Below are positions 18,765-27,500 of a DNA stretch of 64,000 nucleotides, piece by piece. Within the stretch, counting starts at the first letter, position 1. Every line of letters starts with the position of its first letter. The notes under the pieces were generated by a model. The model was given only the letters and a program-made list of their open reading frames with translations. It was not told the DNA's origin and made no database searches. Made by a program: the position numbers and the translations under genes. The stretch is from Ramlibacter tataouinensis TTB310 (GTDB taxonomy: Bacteria; Pseudomonadota; Gammaproteobacteria; Burkholderiales; Burkholderiaceae_C): the NCBI RefSeq assembly GCF_000215705.1, contig NC_015677.1:2492001-2556000 (forward strand), given 5' to 3'.

Positions 18765-19928
18765 ATGAACGAGCGCACCGCCACGGTCGCCAGGATCGGC
18801 ACCGCGGTGACGATCGCCTACGCCTCCACCTACTACCTGCCGGCCATCGTGGCGCCGGCCATGGCCGCGGACACGGGCGTGGCCACCACCACGGTGTTCC
18901 TGGCCTTTTCGGCCGCGCTCACGGTGGCGGCACTGGCGGGCCCGATGGCCGGCCGGCTGGTGGACCGCCGCGGCGGGCGCCGGGTGCTGGCCGGCAACAG
19001 CCTGGTGTTCGCCGCGGGCCTGGGGGGGCTGGCGCTGGCCCAGGGGCCGGTGGGGCTGTTCGCGGCCTGGCTGGTGATCGGCCTGGCCATGGCCGCCGGC
19101 CTCTACGAATCGGCGTTCTCGACCCTGGTGCGGCTGTATGGCAGCCAGGCGCGGCCGGCGATCACCGGCGTGACGCTGATCGCCGGGTTCGCCAGCACGG
19201 TGGGATGGCCGCTCACCGCCTGGCTGCAGGCCGCGGGCGGCTGGCGAAGCGCGTGTGCGGCCTGGGCCGCGCTGCACCTGTGCATCGCCCTGCCCCTGTA
19301 CCTGTCGCTGCCCCGGGACCCCGCCCCGGCCGCGGCCGCAATCCCCGCGGCTGCGGCCGACACCCCGGCCACCAGGCCGCGTGCGCCGGCATCGGCGGCC
19401 TGGCTGCTGGCCTTCGTGTTCGGCGCCTCCTGGTTCGTCAGTACCGCGATGGCGGCGCACCTTCCCCGCGTGCTGCAGTCCGGCGGTGTCACCCTGGCTG
19501 CGGCCGTCGGCTTCGCCGCACTGGTCGGGCCGGCGCAGGTGGCGGGCCGGCTGCTGGAATACGGGCTGCTGCGCCGCTGGAGCCCGCTGGCCTCGGCGCG
19601 CCTGGCGTCCCTGGGGCACCTGGTGGGCGCCTGCGCCTTCCTGGCGGTGGGCGCACCGGCCGGCGCCGCGTTCGCCCTGCTGCACGGCGCGGGCAACGGG
19701 ATCATGACCATCGCCAACGGCACGCTGCCGCTGCTGCTGTTCGGCCCGCACGGGTACGGCGAGCGCCAGGGGCTGCTGATGATGCCCGCCCGTTTCGCCC
19801 AGGCGCTGGCGCCGTTCGCCTTCGGACTGGCCCTGGATGCCTGGGGCATGCCGGCGCTGGTGCTGTCGATGGCGCTGGGAGCCGCCAGCTTCGCCGCGCT
19901 GGCCGCCTTGCGCGCGCCGCGCGCATGA
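18765..19928 (+). CDS. MFS exporter divergent from arsR
   Basis: 387-residue major-facilitator protein with 12 hydrophobic helices and the loop 2-3 motif GRLVDRRGGRRVLAG. The central cytoplasmic loop is Ala/Pro-rich (about 185-210). Its 52-base divergent gap with arsR suggests it is part of the arsenic response. MFS members of ars clusters include ArsK (arsenite) and ArsJ (1-arseno-3-phosphoglycerate), but no GAPDH gene, ArsJ's usual partner, is adjacent. An ArsK-like or another efflux role is possible; substrate unproved. Confidence 0.82.
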   Translation: MNERTATVARIGTAVTIAYASTYYLPAIVAPAMAADTGVATTTVFLAFSAALTVAALAGPMAGRLVDRRGGRRVLAGNSLVFAAGLGGLALAQGPVGLFAAWLVIGLAMAAGLYESAFSTLVRLYGSQARPAITGVTLIAGFASTVGWPLTAWLQAAGGWRSACAAWAALHLCIALPLYLSLPRDPAPAAAAIPAAAADTPATRPRAPASAAWLLAFVFGASWFVSTAMAAHLPRVLQSGGVTLAAAVGFAALVGPAQVAGRLLEYGLLRRWSPLASARLASLGHLVGACAFLAVGAPAGAAFALLHGAGNGIMTIANGTLPLLLFGPHGYGERQGLLMMPARFAQALAPFAFGLALDAWGMPALVLSMALGAASFAALAALRAPRA

Positions 19929-19945
19929 GCTTGCGGCGCCGTCGA

Positions 19946-19979
19946 TTGAAAACGGTATAAACTGTATATACCGTTTCAA
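19946..19979. promoter_or_regulatory. AT-rich palindromic operator/promoter before the Lys/Ala-rich protein gene
   Basis: AACGGTATA (19951-19959) and TATACCGTT (19967-19975) are perfect 9-bp inverted arms with a 7-base spacer. The symmetry extends outward as TTGA...TCAA apart from one extra A. It lies 14-47 bases before the ATG at 19993 in otherwise GC-rich DNA, so it covers the probable promoter. Inferred to be an operator, perhaps for the downstream product itself. Confidence 0.65.
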
Positions 19980-19992
19980 CACAGGAGCCCGC

Positions 19993-20352
19993 ATGCCCGC
20001 TTCGACAGCCACATCCGCCGCGAAACCCGCCTCCGCGCGCAAACCGGTGGCCCAGGCAGCGGCAGCCGCAACGGCGGAAGCGGCGCCTGCCGGCCCTGCA
20101 CCGGCCAGGCGCGGCAAGGCGGACAAGCCGAAGAAGCCCAAGCTGGTGCGCGACAGCTTCACCATCCCCAAGAGCGAGTACCTGGTGATCGACGAGCTGA
20201 AGCAGCGGGCGGCCCGGGCCGGCGCGGGCGCCAAGAAGAGCGAGCTGCTGCGCGCCGGCATCAAGCTGCTGGCCCGGCTCGACGACGCGGCCTTCCTGGC
20301 CGCCATGGCCGACGTGCCGACGATCAAGACCGGCCGGCCCGCCAAGGCCTGA
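19993..20352 (+). CDS. small Lys/Ala-rich protein with ribbon-helix-helix-like C-terminus
   Basis: 119-residue cytosolic protein. Residues 1-50 are a low-complexity Ala/Pro/Lys tail (KPVAQAAAAAT, KADKPKKPK) like bacterial histone H1 tails. From about residue 52 comes VRDSFTIPKSEYLVIDELKQRAARAG followed by KKSELLRAGIKLLARL: a beta strand and two helices arranged as in ribbon-helix-helix proteins. No named family is certain. DNA binding is inferred, and the palindrome just upstream makes autoregulation plausible. Start ATG 19993 after ACAGGAG. Convergent with sixA. Confidence 0.75.
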   Translation: MPASTATSAAKPASARKPVAQAAAAATAEAAPAGPAPARRGKADKPKKPKLVRDSFTIPKSEYLVIDELKQRAARAGAGAKKSELLRAGIKLLARLDDAAFLAAMADVPTIKTGRPAKA

Positions 20353-20374
20353 GCACCGCGGCGGCGGCCGCCCC

Positions 20375-20836
20375 TTACAGCAGTTCCGGCGCCTGCACGG
20401 CCACCACGACGGCCTGCTCGTGCCCGTCGCGCTCGCGGGTGCGGATCCACCACACGGCGCCCTTGCGGATCGCGCAGCTGTCCTGCTGCAGGCCCAGCAG
20501 CTGGGCGATGGCCTGCCCCAGCACCGGCTGGTGGCCCACCACCAGCACCGCCTGCCGGGCGTGCGGCCATTGCGCCGCCTCCAGCAGCCGCGCCGGCGTG
20601 GTGTCGGGCGCCAGTTCCGGGCTCAGCTTGTACTTGCGGCCCAGCGCCAGCGCCGTCTGCTCGCAGCGCCGGGCGGGACTGCACAGGATGCGCGCGCCCT
20701 CGGGCAGCACGCGGTCCAGCCAGCCCGCGACGCGTGCGGCCTGCTTGCTGCCGCGCGCCGTGAGCGCGCGCGCCAGGTCGTCCGTGCCTTCGGCCGCGTC
20801 CTCGGCCTCGGCGTGGCGCCACAGGATCAGGTCCAT
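20375..20836 (-). CDS. sixA: phosphohistidine phosphatase SixA
   Basis: 153-residue histidine-phosphatase-superfamily enzyme with the minimal RHG-like site LWRHAEAED (Arg7, His8), the arginine in CSPARRCEQT and the second catalytic His in VVGHQPVLGQ. The length is right for SixA, which dephosphorylates phospho-His on signalling proteins. It is 11 bases downstream of ppk in the same direction, so it is probably in the same PhoB-controlled transcript. Confidence 0.9.
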   Translation of the reverse strand: MDLILWRHAEAEDAAEGTDDLARALTARGSKQAARVAGWLDRVLPEGARILCSPARRCEQTALALGRKYKLSPELAPDTTPARLLEAAQWPHARQAVLVVGHQPVLGQAIAQLLGLQQDSCAIRKGAVWWIRTRERDGHEQAVVVAVQAPELL

Positions 20837-20847
20837 CGCGGTTCCTC

Positions 20848-22926
20848 CTATATGCCGGGCCTGGCGGCATGGCGGGCCATCAGGGCGGCCTGCGCGCCCA
20901 GGGCGGCCGGGTCCTCCGCGCGCGGCGCCCGGCGGTAGCTGCCGTCCGGCCGCAGGTCCCAGGCGTCGCGGTCGTCGTGCAGGTAGGGCACCAGGCATTC
21001 GTCGATGACGCGCTGGCGCAGCGCCGGCTGGGTCACCGGCCAGGCCAGCTCGATGCGCCGCAGCATGTTGCGGTTCATCCAGTCGGCGCTGGACAGGTAC
21101 ACCTCCTCCTCCTCGCCGGCGCGGAAGTAGAACACGCGCGAGTGCTCGAGGAAGCGCCCGATCACCGAGCGCACGCGGATGTTGTCGGTCAGGCCGGCCA
21201 CCTGGGCCGGCAGCATGCAGGCGCCCCGCACGATCAGGTCGATCCTGGCCCCCTGCCGGCCGGCGCGCACCAGCGCCAGCATCAGCGGCTCGTCGGTGAG
21301 CGCGTTCATCTTCAGCACGATGCGCGCGGCCACGCCGCGCGCCGCCGCCGCGCCCAGCACGTCGACCTTCTCGATCAGCTTGCGGTGCAGCTGGAACGGC
21401 GCGACCCAGACCCGGTGCAGCTTGGGCAGCCGGCTCTGGCCAGCCAGGTGCACGAAAAGGGCCTCCACGTCGCGGGTGAGCGGGCCGTCGGCGGTGAGCA
21501 GGCTGAGGTCGGTATAGAGCCGGGCGGTGCGCGGGTTGTAGTTGCCGGTGGACAGGTGGGCGTAGCGCGCCAGCTGCCGTCCCTCGCGCCGCGTGACCAG
21601 CAGCATCTTGGCGTGGGTCTTCAGGCCGACCACGCCGTACACCACCTGCGCGCCGACCGATTCGAGCTGCTCGGCCCAGTTGATGTTGGCCTCCTCGTCG
21701 AAGCGCGCTTTCAGCTCGACCACCGCCATCACCTCCTTGCCGCGCCGCACCGCCTCGCGCAGCAGGTCGATCAGCACCGGGTCGGCGCCGGTGCGGTAGA
21801 TGGTCTGGCGGATCGCCAGCACCTGCGGGTCGCCCACCGCCTCGCGCAGGAAGTCCAGCACGCCGTCGAAGCTCTCGAACGGCTGGTGGATCAGCACGTC
21901 GCGCTGGCGCAGCTGCTCGAAGATGGAGGTGCCCTGCACCAGCTGGGCCGGGTAGGACGCCTTGTAGGGCGCGAACAGCAGCCGCGGCGCGTCCACCAGG
22001 TCGATCAGCTGCACGAGGCGCACCAGGTTCACCGGCCCGGCCACCCGGTACAGCGCGCCGGGCGGCAGCTCGAATTGGCGCAGCAGGAACTCGGCCAGGT
22101 GGTCGGTGCAGCCGGCCGACACCTCCAGGCGCACGGCTTCGCCGTAGTGGCGCTGCTGCAGGCCCAGCCGCAGCGCGGTGCGCAGGTTGCGCACCTCGTC
22201 CTCGTCCACCGCCAGGTCGGAGTGGCGGGTGACGCGGAACTGCGAGAAGTGGCCCACCTCCCGCCCGGGGAACAGGTCCTGCAGGTGCGCGCGGATCACG
22301 CTGGACAGCGAGACGAGCAGCGTCTTCTTGCCCGAGACCTTGGCCGGCATCCGGATCAGCCGCGGCAGCACGCGCGGCACCTTGACGATGGCGATCTCGT
22401 TCTCGCGGCCGAAGGCGTCCTGGCCGGACAGGCGCACGATGAAGTTCAGCGACTTGTTGGCCACCAGCGGGAAGGGGTGCGCGGGGTCCAGCCCCACCGG
22501 CACCAGCAGCGGCCGCACCTCGCGGTCGAAGTACTCGTCCACCCAGCGCCGCTGCGCCGCGTCGCGGTCGCCGTGCGACACGATCTCGATGCCCTCCTGC
22601 GCGAACGCCGGCGTGAGCTCGTCGTTGTAGACCGCGTACTGGCGCTCCACCAGCCGGTGCGCCGCCGCGGCCAGCGCCCGGAAGGACTCGACCGTGTAGG
22701 TGCCCTTGAGGTCGCCGGCCTGCAGCGCCGCCAGGTGCGGCGCTGCGCGCACCTCGAAGAACTCGTCCAGGTTGGACGAGACGATGCACAGGTAGCGCAG
22801 GCGTTCCAGCAGGGGCACGTCGGACCGCCGGGCCCAGTCCAGCACCCGCTCGTTGAAGGCCAGGATGCTGTGGTCGCGGTCGAGTAACGCGACCGGGCTG
22901 TCCTCGGACGGCACGGCGGGGCTCAT
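20848..22926 (-). CDS. ppk: polyphosphate kinase 1
   Basis: 692-residue membrane-associated enzyme that makes polyphosphate from ATP. The N-terminal segment LLDRDHSILAFNERVLDWA and RLRYLCIVSSNLDEFFEVR is diagnostic. The autophosphorylated His is in THAKMLLVTRRE (about His438), with the second conserved His in YAHLSTGNYN (about 457). The ATG at 22926 is chosen. A TTG at 22968 has a better ribosome-binding site (CAGGAG) but lies within the PhoB half-site array, upstream of where transcription should begin. Transcribed with sixA. Confidence 0.95.
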   Translation of the reverse strand: MSPAVPSEDSPVALLDRDHSILAFNERVLDWARRSDVPLLERLRYLCIVSSNLDEFFEVRAAPHLAALQAGDLKGTYTVESFRALAAAAHRLVERQYAVYNDELTPAFAQEGIEIVSHGDRDAAQRRWVDEYFDREVRPLLVPVGLDPAHPFPLVANKSLNFIVRLSGQDAFGRENEIAIVKVPRVLPRLIRMPAKVSGKKTLLVSLSSVIRAHLQDLFPGREVGHFSQFRVTRHSDLAVDEDEVRNLRTALRLGLQQRHYGEAVRLEVSAGCTDHLAEFLLRQFELPPGALYRVAGPVNLVRLVQLIDLVDAPRLLFAPYKASYPAQLVQGTSIFEQLRQRDVLIHQPFESFDGVLDFLREAVGDPQVLAIRQTIYRTGADPVLIDLLREAVRRGKEVMAVVELKARFDEEANINWAEQLESVGAQVVYGVVGLKTHAKMLLVTRREGRQLARYAHLSTGNYNPRTARLYTDLSLLTADGPLTRDVEALFVHLAGQSRLPKLHRVWVAPFQLHRKLIEKVDVLGAAAARGVAARIVLKMNALTDEPLMLALVRAGRQGARIDLIVRGACMLPAQVAGLTDNIRVRSVIGRFLEHSRVFYFRAGEEEEVYLSSADWMNRNMLRRIELAWPVTQPALRQRVIDECLVPYLHDDRDAWDLRPDGSYRRAPRAEDPAALGAQAALMARHAARPGI

Positions 22927-22961
22927 GCGGGTAAGGGGGCGGTGTCGTTTGCGACGGTCAC

Positions 22962-23001
22962 GTGACAAGTGTTGGGCTCCTGTGTGACAGGCACGTGACA
23001 G
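22962..23001 (-). promoter_or_regulatory. Pho box array of ppk
   Basis: On the minus strand CTGTCAC-GTGC-CTGTCAC (plus 23001 to 22984) is a perfect 7-4-7 Pho box. Another CTTGTCAC-type half-site (22962-22968) follows exactly 22 bp, two 11-bp units, further downstream. It lies 58 bases before the preferred ppk ATG. Confidence 0.9.
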
Positions 23002-23029
23002 CCTGCCACAGGACGCGCGCCGGCGGTTG

Positions 23030-23854
23030 TCAGCCGCCCAGGAAATGCCGGTGGTAGCGCGCCGGCAGGTCGCCGACGCGCATCAGCATCGGCAGGTCGG
23101 CGGTGTTGAAGTCCGGGTCCCAGGCCGGCGCGCCCAGCACCTTGGCGCCCAGCCGCAGGTAGCCCTTGATCAGGGCGGGCGGCTCCACCGGCAGGCTGGC
23201 GTCGAGCCGCTCGACCGGCAGCGGCAGCCGGGGCCGCACCTGCAGTTCGATGGGCGCCAGGTGCGTGCGCTGCAGCTGCGCCCAGATGCTGGCGGCCATG
23301 TCGCCGCTCACCGCGCCCTCGTGCAGCATGGGGATGCTGGCGCAGCCGATCATGGTGTCCAGCCGGTTGCGCACCATGAACTCGAACAGCGCACCCCACA
23401 GCGCCAGGATCACGCCGCCGTGCCGGTGCTGCGGGTGCACGCAGCTGCGCCCCAGCTCGACCATGCGCCCGCGCAGCTGGCGCAGCCGCGTGAGGTCGAA
23501 CTCGGTGTCGCTGTAGAAGCTTCCCACGCGCCGCGCCTGCGCCGGCGTGAGCACGCGGTAGGTGCCGATCACCTGGCCGGTTCCGGTCTCGCGCACCAGC
23601 AGGTGCTCGCAGTAGTCATCGAACAGGTCGACGTCGTGGCCGGGCAGCCAGGTGTCCAGGCGGGCACCCATCTCGCCGGCGAACACCTGGAACCTGAGGC
23701 GCTGTGCCTGCCTCACCTCGTCCTGGTGCCGCGCCCAGGCCACGGCCACCGGGCCCGGCCCCGGCGCAGCAGCATCCGCAGCCGGCCGGTGAAGCGACCC
23801 CCGGGGCAGCGACACGGGTGACAGCGGCAGCGTCGGGTTGGGCAGTTCGTTCAC
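23030..23854 (-). CDS. olsB: L-ornithine N(alpha)-acyltransferase-like protein (OlsB)
   Basis: 274-residue acyltransferase of the GNAT-like OlsB/hemolysin family. Characteristic segments are AQRLRFQVFAGEMGARL, DVDLFDDYCEHLLVRE, GQVIGTYRVLTPAQA, VELGRSCVHPQHRHGG and CASIPMLHEG. OlsB attaches a 3-hydroxyacyl group from ACP to ornithine, the first step to phosphorus-free ornithine lipids; the second enzyme, OlsA, is not in the window. The GTG start at 23854 follows CAGGAGG. A Pho-box-like array lies 45 bases upstream, which fits lipid replacement under phosphate limitation. Confidence 0.83.
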   Translation of the reverse strand: MNELPNPTLPLSPVSLPRGSLHRPAADAAAPGPGPVAVAWARHQDEVRQAQRLRFQVFAGEMGARLDTWLPGHDVDLFDDYCEHLLVRETGTGQVIGTYRVLTPAQARRVGSFYSDTEFDLTRLRQLRGRMVELGRSCVHPQHRHGGVILALWGALFEFMVRNRLDTMIGCASIPMLHEGAVSGDMAASIWAQLQRTHLAPIELQVRPRLPLPVERLDASLPVEPPALIKGYLRLGAKVLGAPAWDPDFNTADLPMLMRVGDLPARYHRHFLGG

Positions 23855-23898
23855 GTGCGCCTCCTGTGAAGTCAGTGGCGCCAGTGTGCTCAGCCGCT

Positions 23899-23927
23899 GT
23901 GACCCGGCCGTGGCAGTCCCGTGGCAG
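23899..23927 (-). promoter_or_regulatory. variant Pho box array before olsB
   Basis: On the minus strand CTGCCAC-GGGA-CTGCCAC is a 7-4-7 repeat differing from consensus by T to C at one position in each half. A third unit, GGGTCAC, follows exactly 11 bp on. It is 45-73 bases before the GTG start of olsB. Confidence 0.65.
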
Positions 23928-23929
23928 TT

Positions 23930-24697
23930 TCATGACGCCGCGGGCAGGTCCTCGGCCCATGCCGTCAGCCGCTCCAGCAGCCAGTCGGGATCGTCCAGCG
24001 GCAGGTCGTGGCCGGCCCAGGGGTGCTCGAGCAAGGGCAGACGCCAGCGCGTGGCCAGCTGGTGCGAGCACCGCGGCGACACCAGCCGGTCGCCCGCGGA
24101 GCAAAGCAGCAACCAGGGCGCGGGTGGCGGATGCGGCGCGGCGGTGAAGCGGACGGCCGCCAGCAGCTGCCGCACCGCGTTGCCGGGCGACAAGGGCCGC
24201 TCGCGGGCCAGCGCCGCCCAGCACGACGGCGCCTGGGCTTGGCGTTGCGGCTGCGCGCTCGTCATGGACAGGATAGCGCGCTCGCGTGCCAGCGCGTCGA
24301 CGCCGGGGCGCAGCAGCGACAGCAGCCGCGGGTAGTTGGCCGGCCGCAGGCGGTGCCAGAACGGGCTCACCCCGCGCAGGCTGGTGTTGATCAGCACACC
24401 GCCGGCCACCTCGGCGGGTGCCTGGCGCGCCCACTCCAGCGCCACCATGCCGCCCAGCGACAGCGCCACCAGCACCACCGGCGTGCCACCGCCCTGCGCC
24501 GCGTGGGCCGCCCGGCAGGCACGCGCGATCGCCGCCACCCGGGTGGGGCTGGCCTCCTGCCAGCGCGTGCCGCAGCCCGGCAGGTCGATGGTGCGCACCT
24601 CGTGGCCGGGCCCCAGCCGCTGCTGCAGCAGGCCGGGGAACCCGCCCCAGTGGCCGGACTCGCGCGCCAGTCCGCGCAGCAGCAGCCAGGTGCTCAT
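23930..24697 (-). CDS. alpha/beta-fold hydrolase (BioH-like)
   Basis: 255-residue serine hydrolase. The nucleophile elbow is ALSLGGMVALEWA (Ser in SxG context), the oxyanion strand TWLLLRGLARESGHWGGF and the C-terminal catalytic region LLLCSAGDRLVSP (Asp) and WAGHDLPLDDP (His). It resembles BioH or other small carboxylesterases, but no biotin genes are nearby, so the substrate is unknown. The ATG at 24697 overlaps the stop of the upstream M14 peptidase gene in ATGA, so the pair is translationally coupled. Confidence 0.8.
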   Translation of the reverse strand: MSTWLLLRGLARESGHWGGFPGLLQQRLGPGHEVRTIDLPGCGTRWQEASPTRVAAIARACRAAHAAQGGGTPVVLVALSLGGMVALEWARQAPAEVAGGVLINTSLRGVSPFWHRLRPANYPRLLSLLRPGVDALARERAILSMTSAQPQRQAQAPSCWAALARERPLSPGNAVRQLLAAVRFTAAPHPPPAPWLLLCSAGDRLVSPRCSHQLATRWRLPLLEHPWAGHDLPLDDPDWLLERLTAWAEDLPAAS

Positions 24698-25728
24698 GCT
24701 TCGGTGCCGCCCGCGCCCCACCAGCGTGCCAGCGCCGCCTGCCGGTGCCGGTCCGCCGCATCACCGGTCGGCAGCCAGGACGGGCTCGCGGCCGCCGCGC
24801 GCATGGCGAAGTCCAGCAGCGGCAGATGGCGCCGCAGCACGCGCCGGTGGCGGTGCGCGATCTGCGGGTTGAAGATGCCGCTGCGCGAGAACAGCTGGCG
24901 TGGGTTCTTCTTGACCCACAGCCAGGAGCCCATCTCCAGCGTCAGCGGCAGGAACACCGTGCCCGGCCGCTCGCAGGCGCGCAGGTAGAGGTGGTCCCAC
25001 AGGTCGCCGTGCGCCAGGTACTGGCGGCTCTGCGGCTCGAACACGTAGGCGTGGTGGCTGTTGCTGGCCTCGAAGATCGCCTGCAGCGCGTGCACCTGCG
25101 CCAGGTGGGGCATGGGGTCGCGTCGGCAGGCGAAGGGGAACCACACCCGGTCGCGCATGCCGAAGCCCGAGTGGCAGTCCAGCGCCAGGCTGAACGGCCG
25201 GCCGTGCAGCTCGCGCTCCACCCAGGCACACAGCGCGGCGCTCTCCGCCTCCATGGGCGCGCCGGCGGAGCCGCGGTACCAGGGCAGCCGGCGCGACAGC
25301 CGCTGCCCGCCGGCCAGCCAGGGCACCGGCTCCAGCGCGTCCACCGGTGCGTTGCGCATCAGGTCCACGTCGCGCGGGTTGGCGCGGGTGCCGCGCAGCA
25401 TGCCGCCGGGGTTCACCACCGGCACGAACACCAGGCGGACGCGCTCCAGCTGCTGGTGCAGCGCCGTGTCCCAGGACAGCCGCGCCACGACGCTGTGCAG
25501 CCAGGCCAGCACGACATCGGTGCCTATGCGCTCCAGGCCGTGCACCCCGCCGAAGTAGCCGACCGCGGGCGCCTGGGGATCGGTGGCGCCCAGCGTCACC
25601 AGGTGCAGGGGCAGTGCCGGCACGCCCAGCCCTTCCGGCAGCCACCGCGTCTCGCAGCGGAGCGCGGCTCCACCCAGCGCGACGATGCGTTCCAGCTGCT
25701 CGATCTCGGGAAGGTGCTTGTGTGCCAC
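24694..25728 (-). CDS. M14-family zinc carboxypeptidase
   Basis: 344-residue metallopeptidase. The zinc ligands are HxxE in GVHGLERIG and a later His in LALDCHSGFGMRD; the catalytic glutamate is in LPLTLEMGSW. There is no signal peptide, so a cytosolic role is expected, perhaps amino-acid or amide hydrolysis like the succinylglutamate desuccinylase/aspartoacylase subfamily. It begins MAHKHLPEIEQLERIVALGG and is coupled to the downstream hydrolase by a 4-base overlap. The substrate is not predictable. Confidence 0.83.
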   Translation of the reverse strand: MAHKHLPEIEQLERIVALGGAALRCETRWLPEGLGVPALPLHLVTLGATDPQAPAVGYFGGVHGLERIGTDVVLAWLHSVVARLSWDTALHQQLERVRLVFVPVVNPGGMLRGTRANPRDVDLMRNAPVDALEPVPWLAGGQRLSRRLPWYRGSAGAPMEAESAALCAWVERELHGRPFSLALDCHSGFGMRDRVWFPFACRRDPMPHLAQVHALQAIFEASNSHHAYVFEPQSRQYLAHGDLWDHLYLRACERPGTVFLPLTLEMGSWLWVKKNPRQLFSRSGIFNPQIAHRHRRVLRRHLPLLDFAMRAAAASPSWLPTGDAADRHRQAALARWWGAGGTEA

Positions 25729-25820
25729 GGCGTGCGTCGCTGCGATGCGGCGCAGCCTACCTCAGCGGCGGCGCCGGCGCTGACACACGGCCGTCACGAG
25801 GCGGTGGTAGACGGGCAAAC

Positions 25821-25869
25821 CCCGCAGGTCGTCCCTGCGGGATTTCCGGACCAGGCCGCCAGGCCTGGT
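25821..25869 (-). terminator. tandem hairpins downstream of aceA
   Basis: Two inverted repeats follow the aceA stop on the minus strand: ACCAGGC/GCCTGGT (25850-25869) and CCCGCAGG/CCTGCGGG (25821-25841). Neither has a strong U-tract, but two stable stems in the 159-bp gap suggest termination or 3' protection. Confidence 0.55.
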
Positions 25870-25887
25870 TTCCACATCCGCGCAGCG

Positions 25888-27213
<1,326 letters not shown>

Positions 27214-27252
27214 GTGTGCACTCCGTGAGTTGGGGAAACGATGGCTGGACTT

Positions 27253-27298
27253 TAAGTCTTGTAGAAGACTTACGGCGGCTCTTATGTCTTATACAAGA
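27253..27298. promoter_or_regulatory. two palindromes in the aceA promoter region
   Basis: TAAGTCTT-GTAG-AAGACTTA (27253-27272) is a perfect 8-bp-arm palindrome, 40 bases upstream of the aceA ATG. A second, weaker copy, GTCTT-ATAC-AAGA (27286-27298), has its centre exactly 30 bp further upstream. Same core, fixed spacing and an AT-rich setting suggest operators for a dimeric regulator of the glyoxylate shunt. The regulator is not identifiable from this window. Confidence 0.65.
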
Positions 27299-27500
27299 GA
27301 AATTTATTATTCTTTGATTTCAATGACTTGCATCGCTCATGCCGCATTGCGGAATTTTCTTTCTTGTATTGAGAAATTTTGCGGCGCTGCAGCATGAGCT
27401 TTTTCCGTATTGAGAAATGTGCATTGCGTGATCCGAAATCAGCCCTGGGCCTTGCGCGGCTGCTCGGGCATGATGGCGCGCCTTGCGCCGCTCCCCCGCC
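27299..27500. other. AT-rich intergenic region between aceA and an EamA transporter gene
   Basis: This stretch, mainly 27299-27425, is far poorer in GC than the rest of the window. It holds two similar boxes, TTGTATTGAGAAATTTTGCG (27363-27382) and CCGTATTGAGAAATGTGC (27406-27423), which share GTATTGAGAAAT. I see no gene and no RNA structure I can name. It may carry promoter sites for aceA, the transporter gene, or both. Confidence 0.5.

Noticed and set aside
20869..22887. 672-codon frame opposite ppk
   Set aside because: Shadow of ppk with His/Gln/Val-rich composition; ppk itself carries all catalytic residues.
25778..25800. CTGACAC-ACGG-CCGTCAC near the M14 gene as a Pho box
   Set aside because: It points away from the M14 gene towards the aceA 3' end, and only one half matches the PhoB core.
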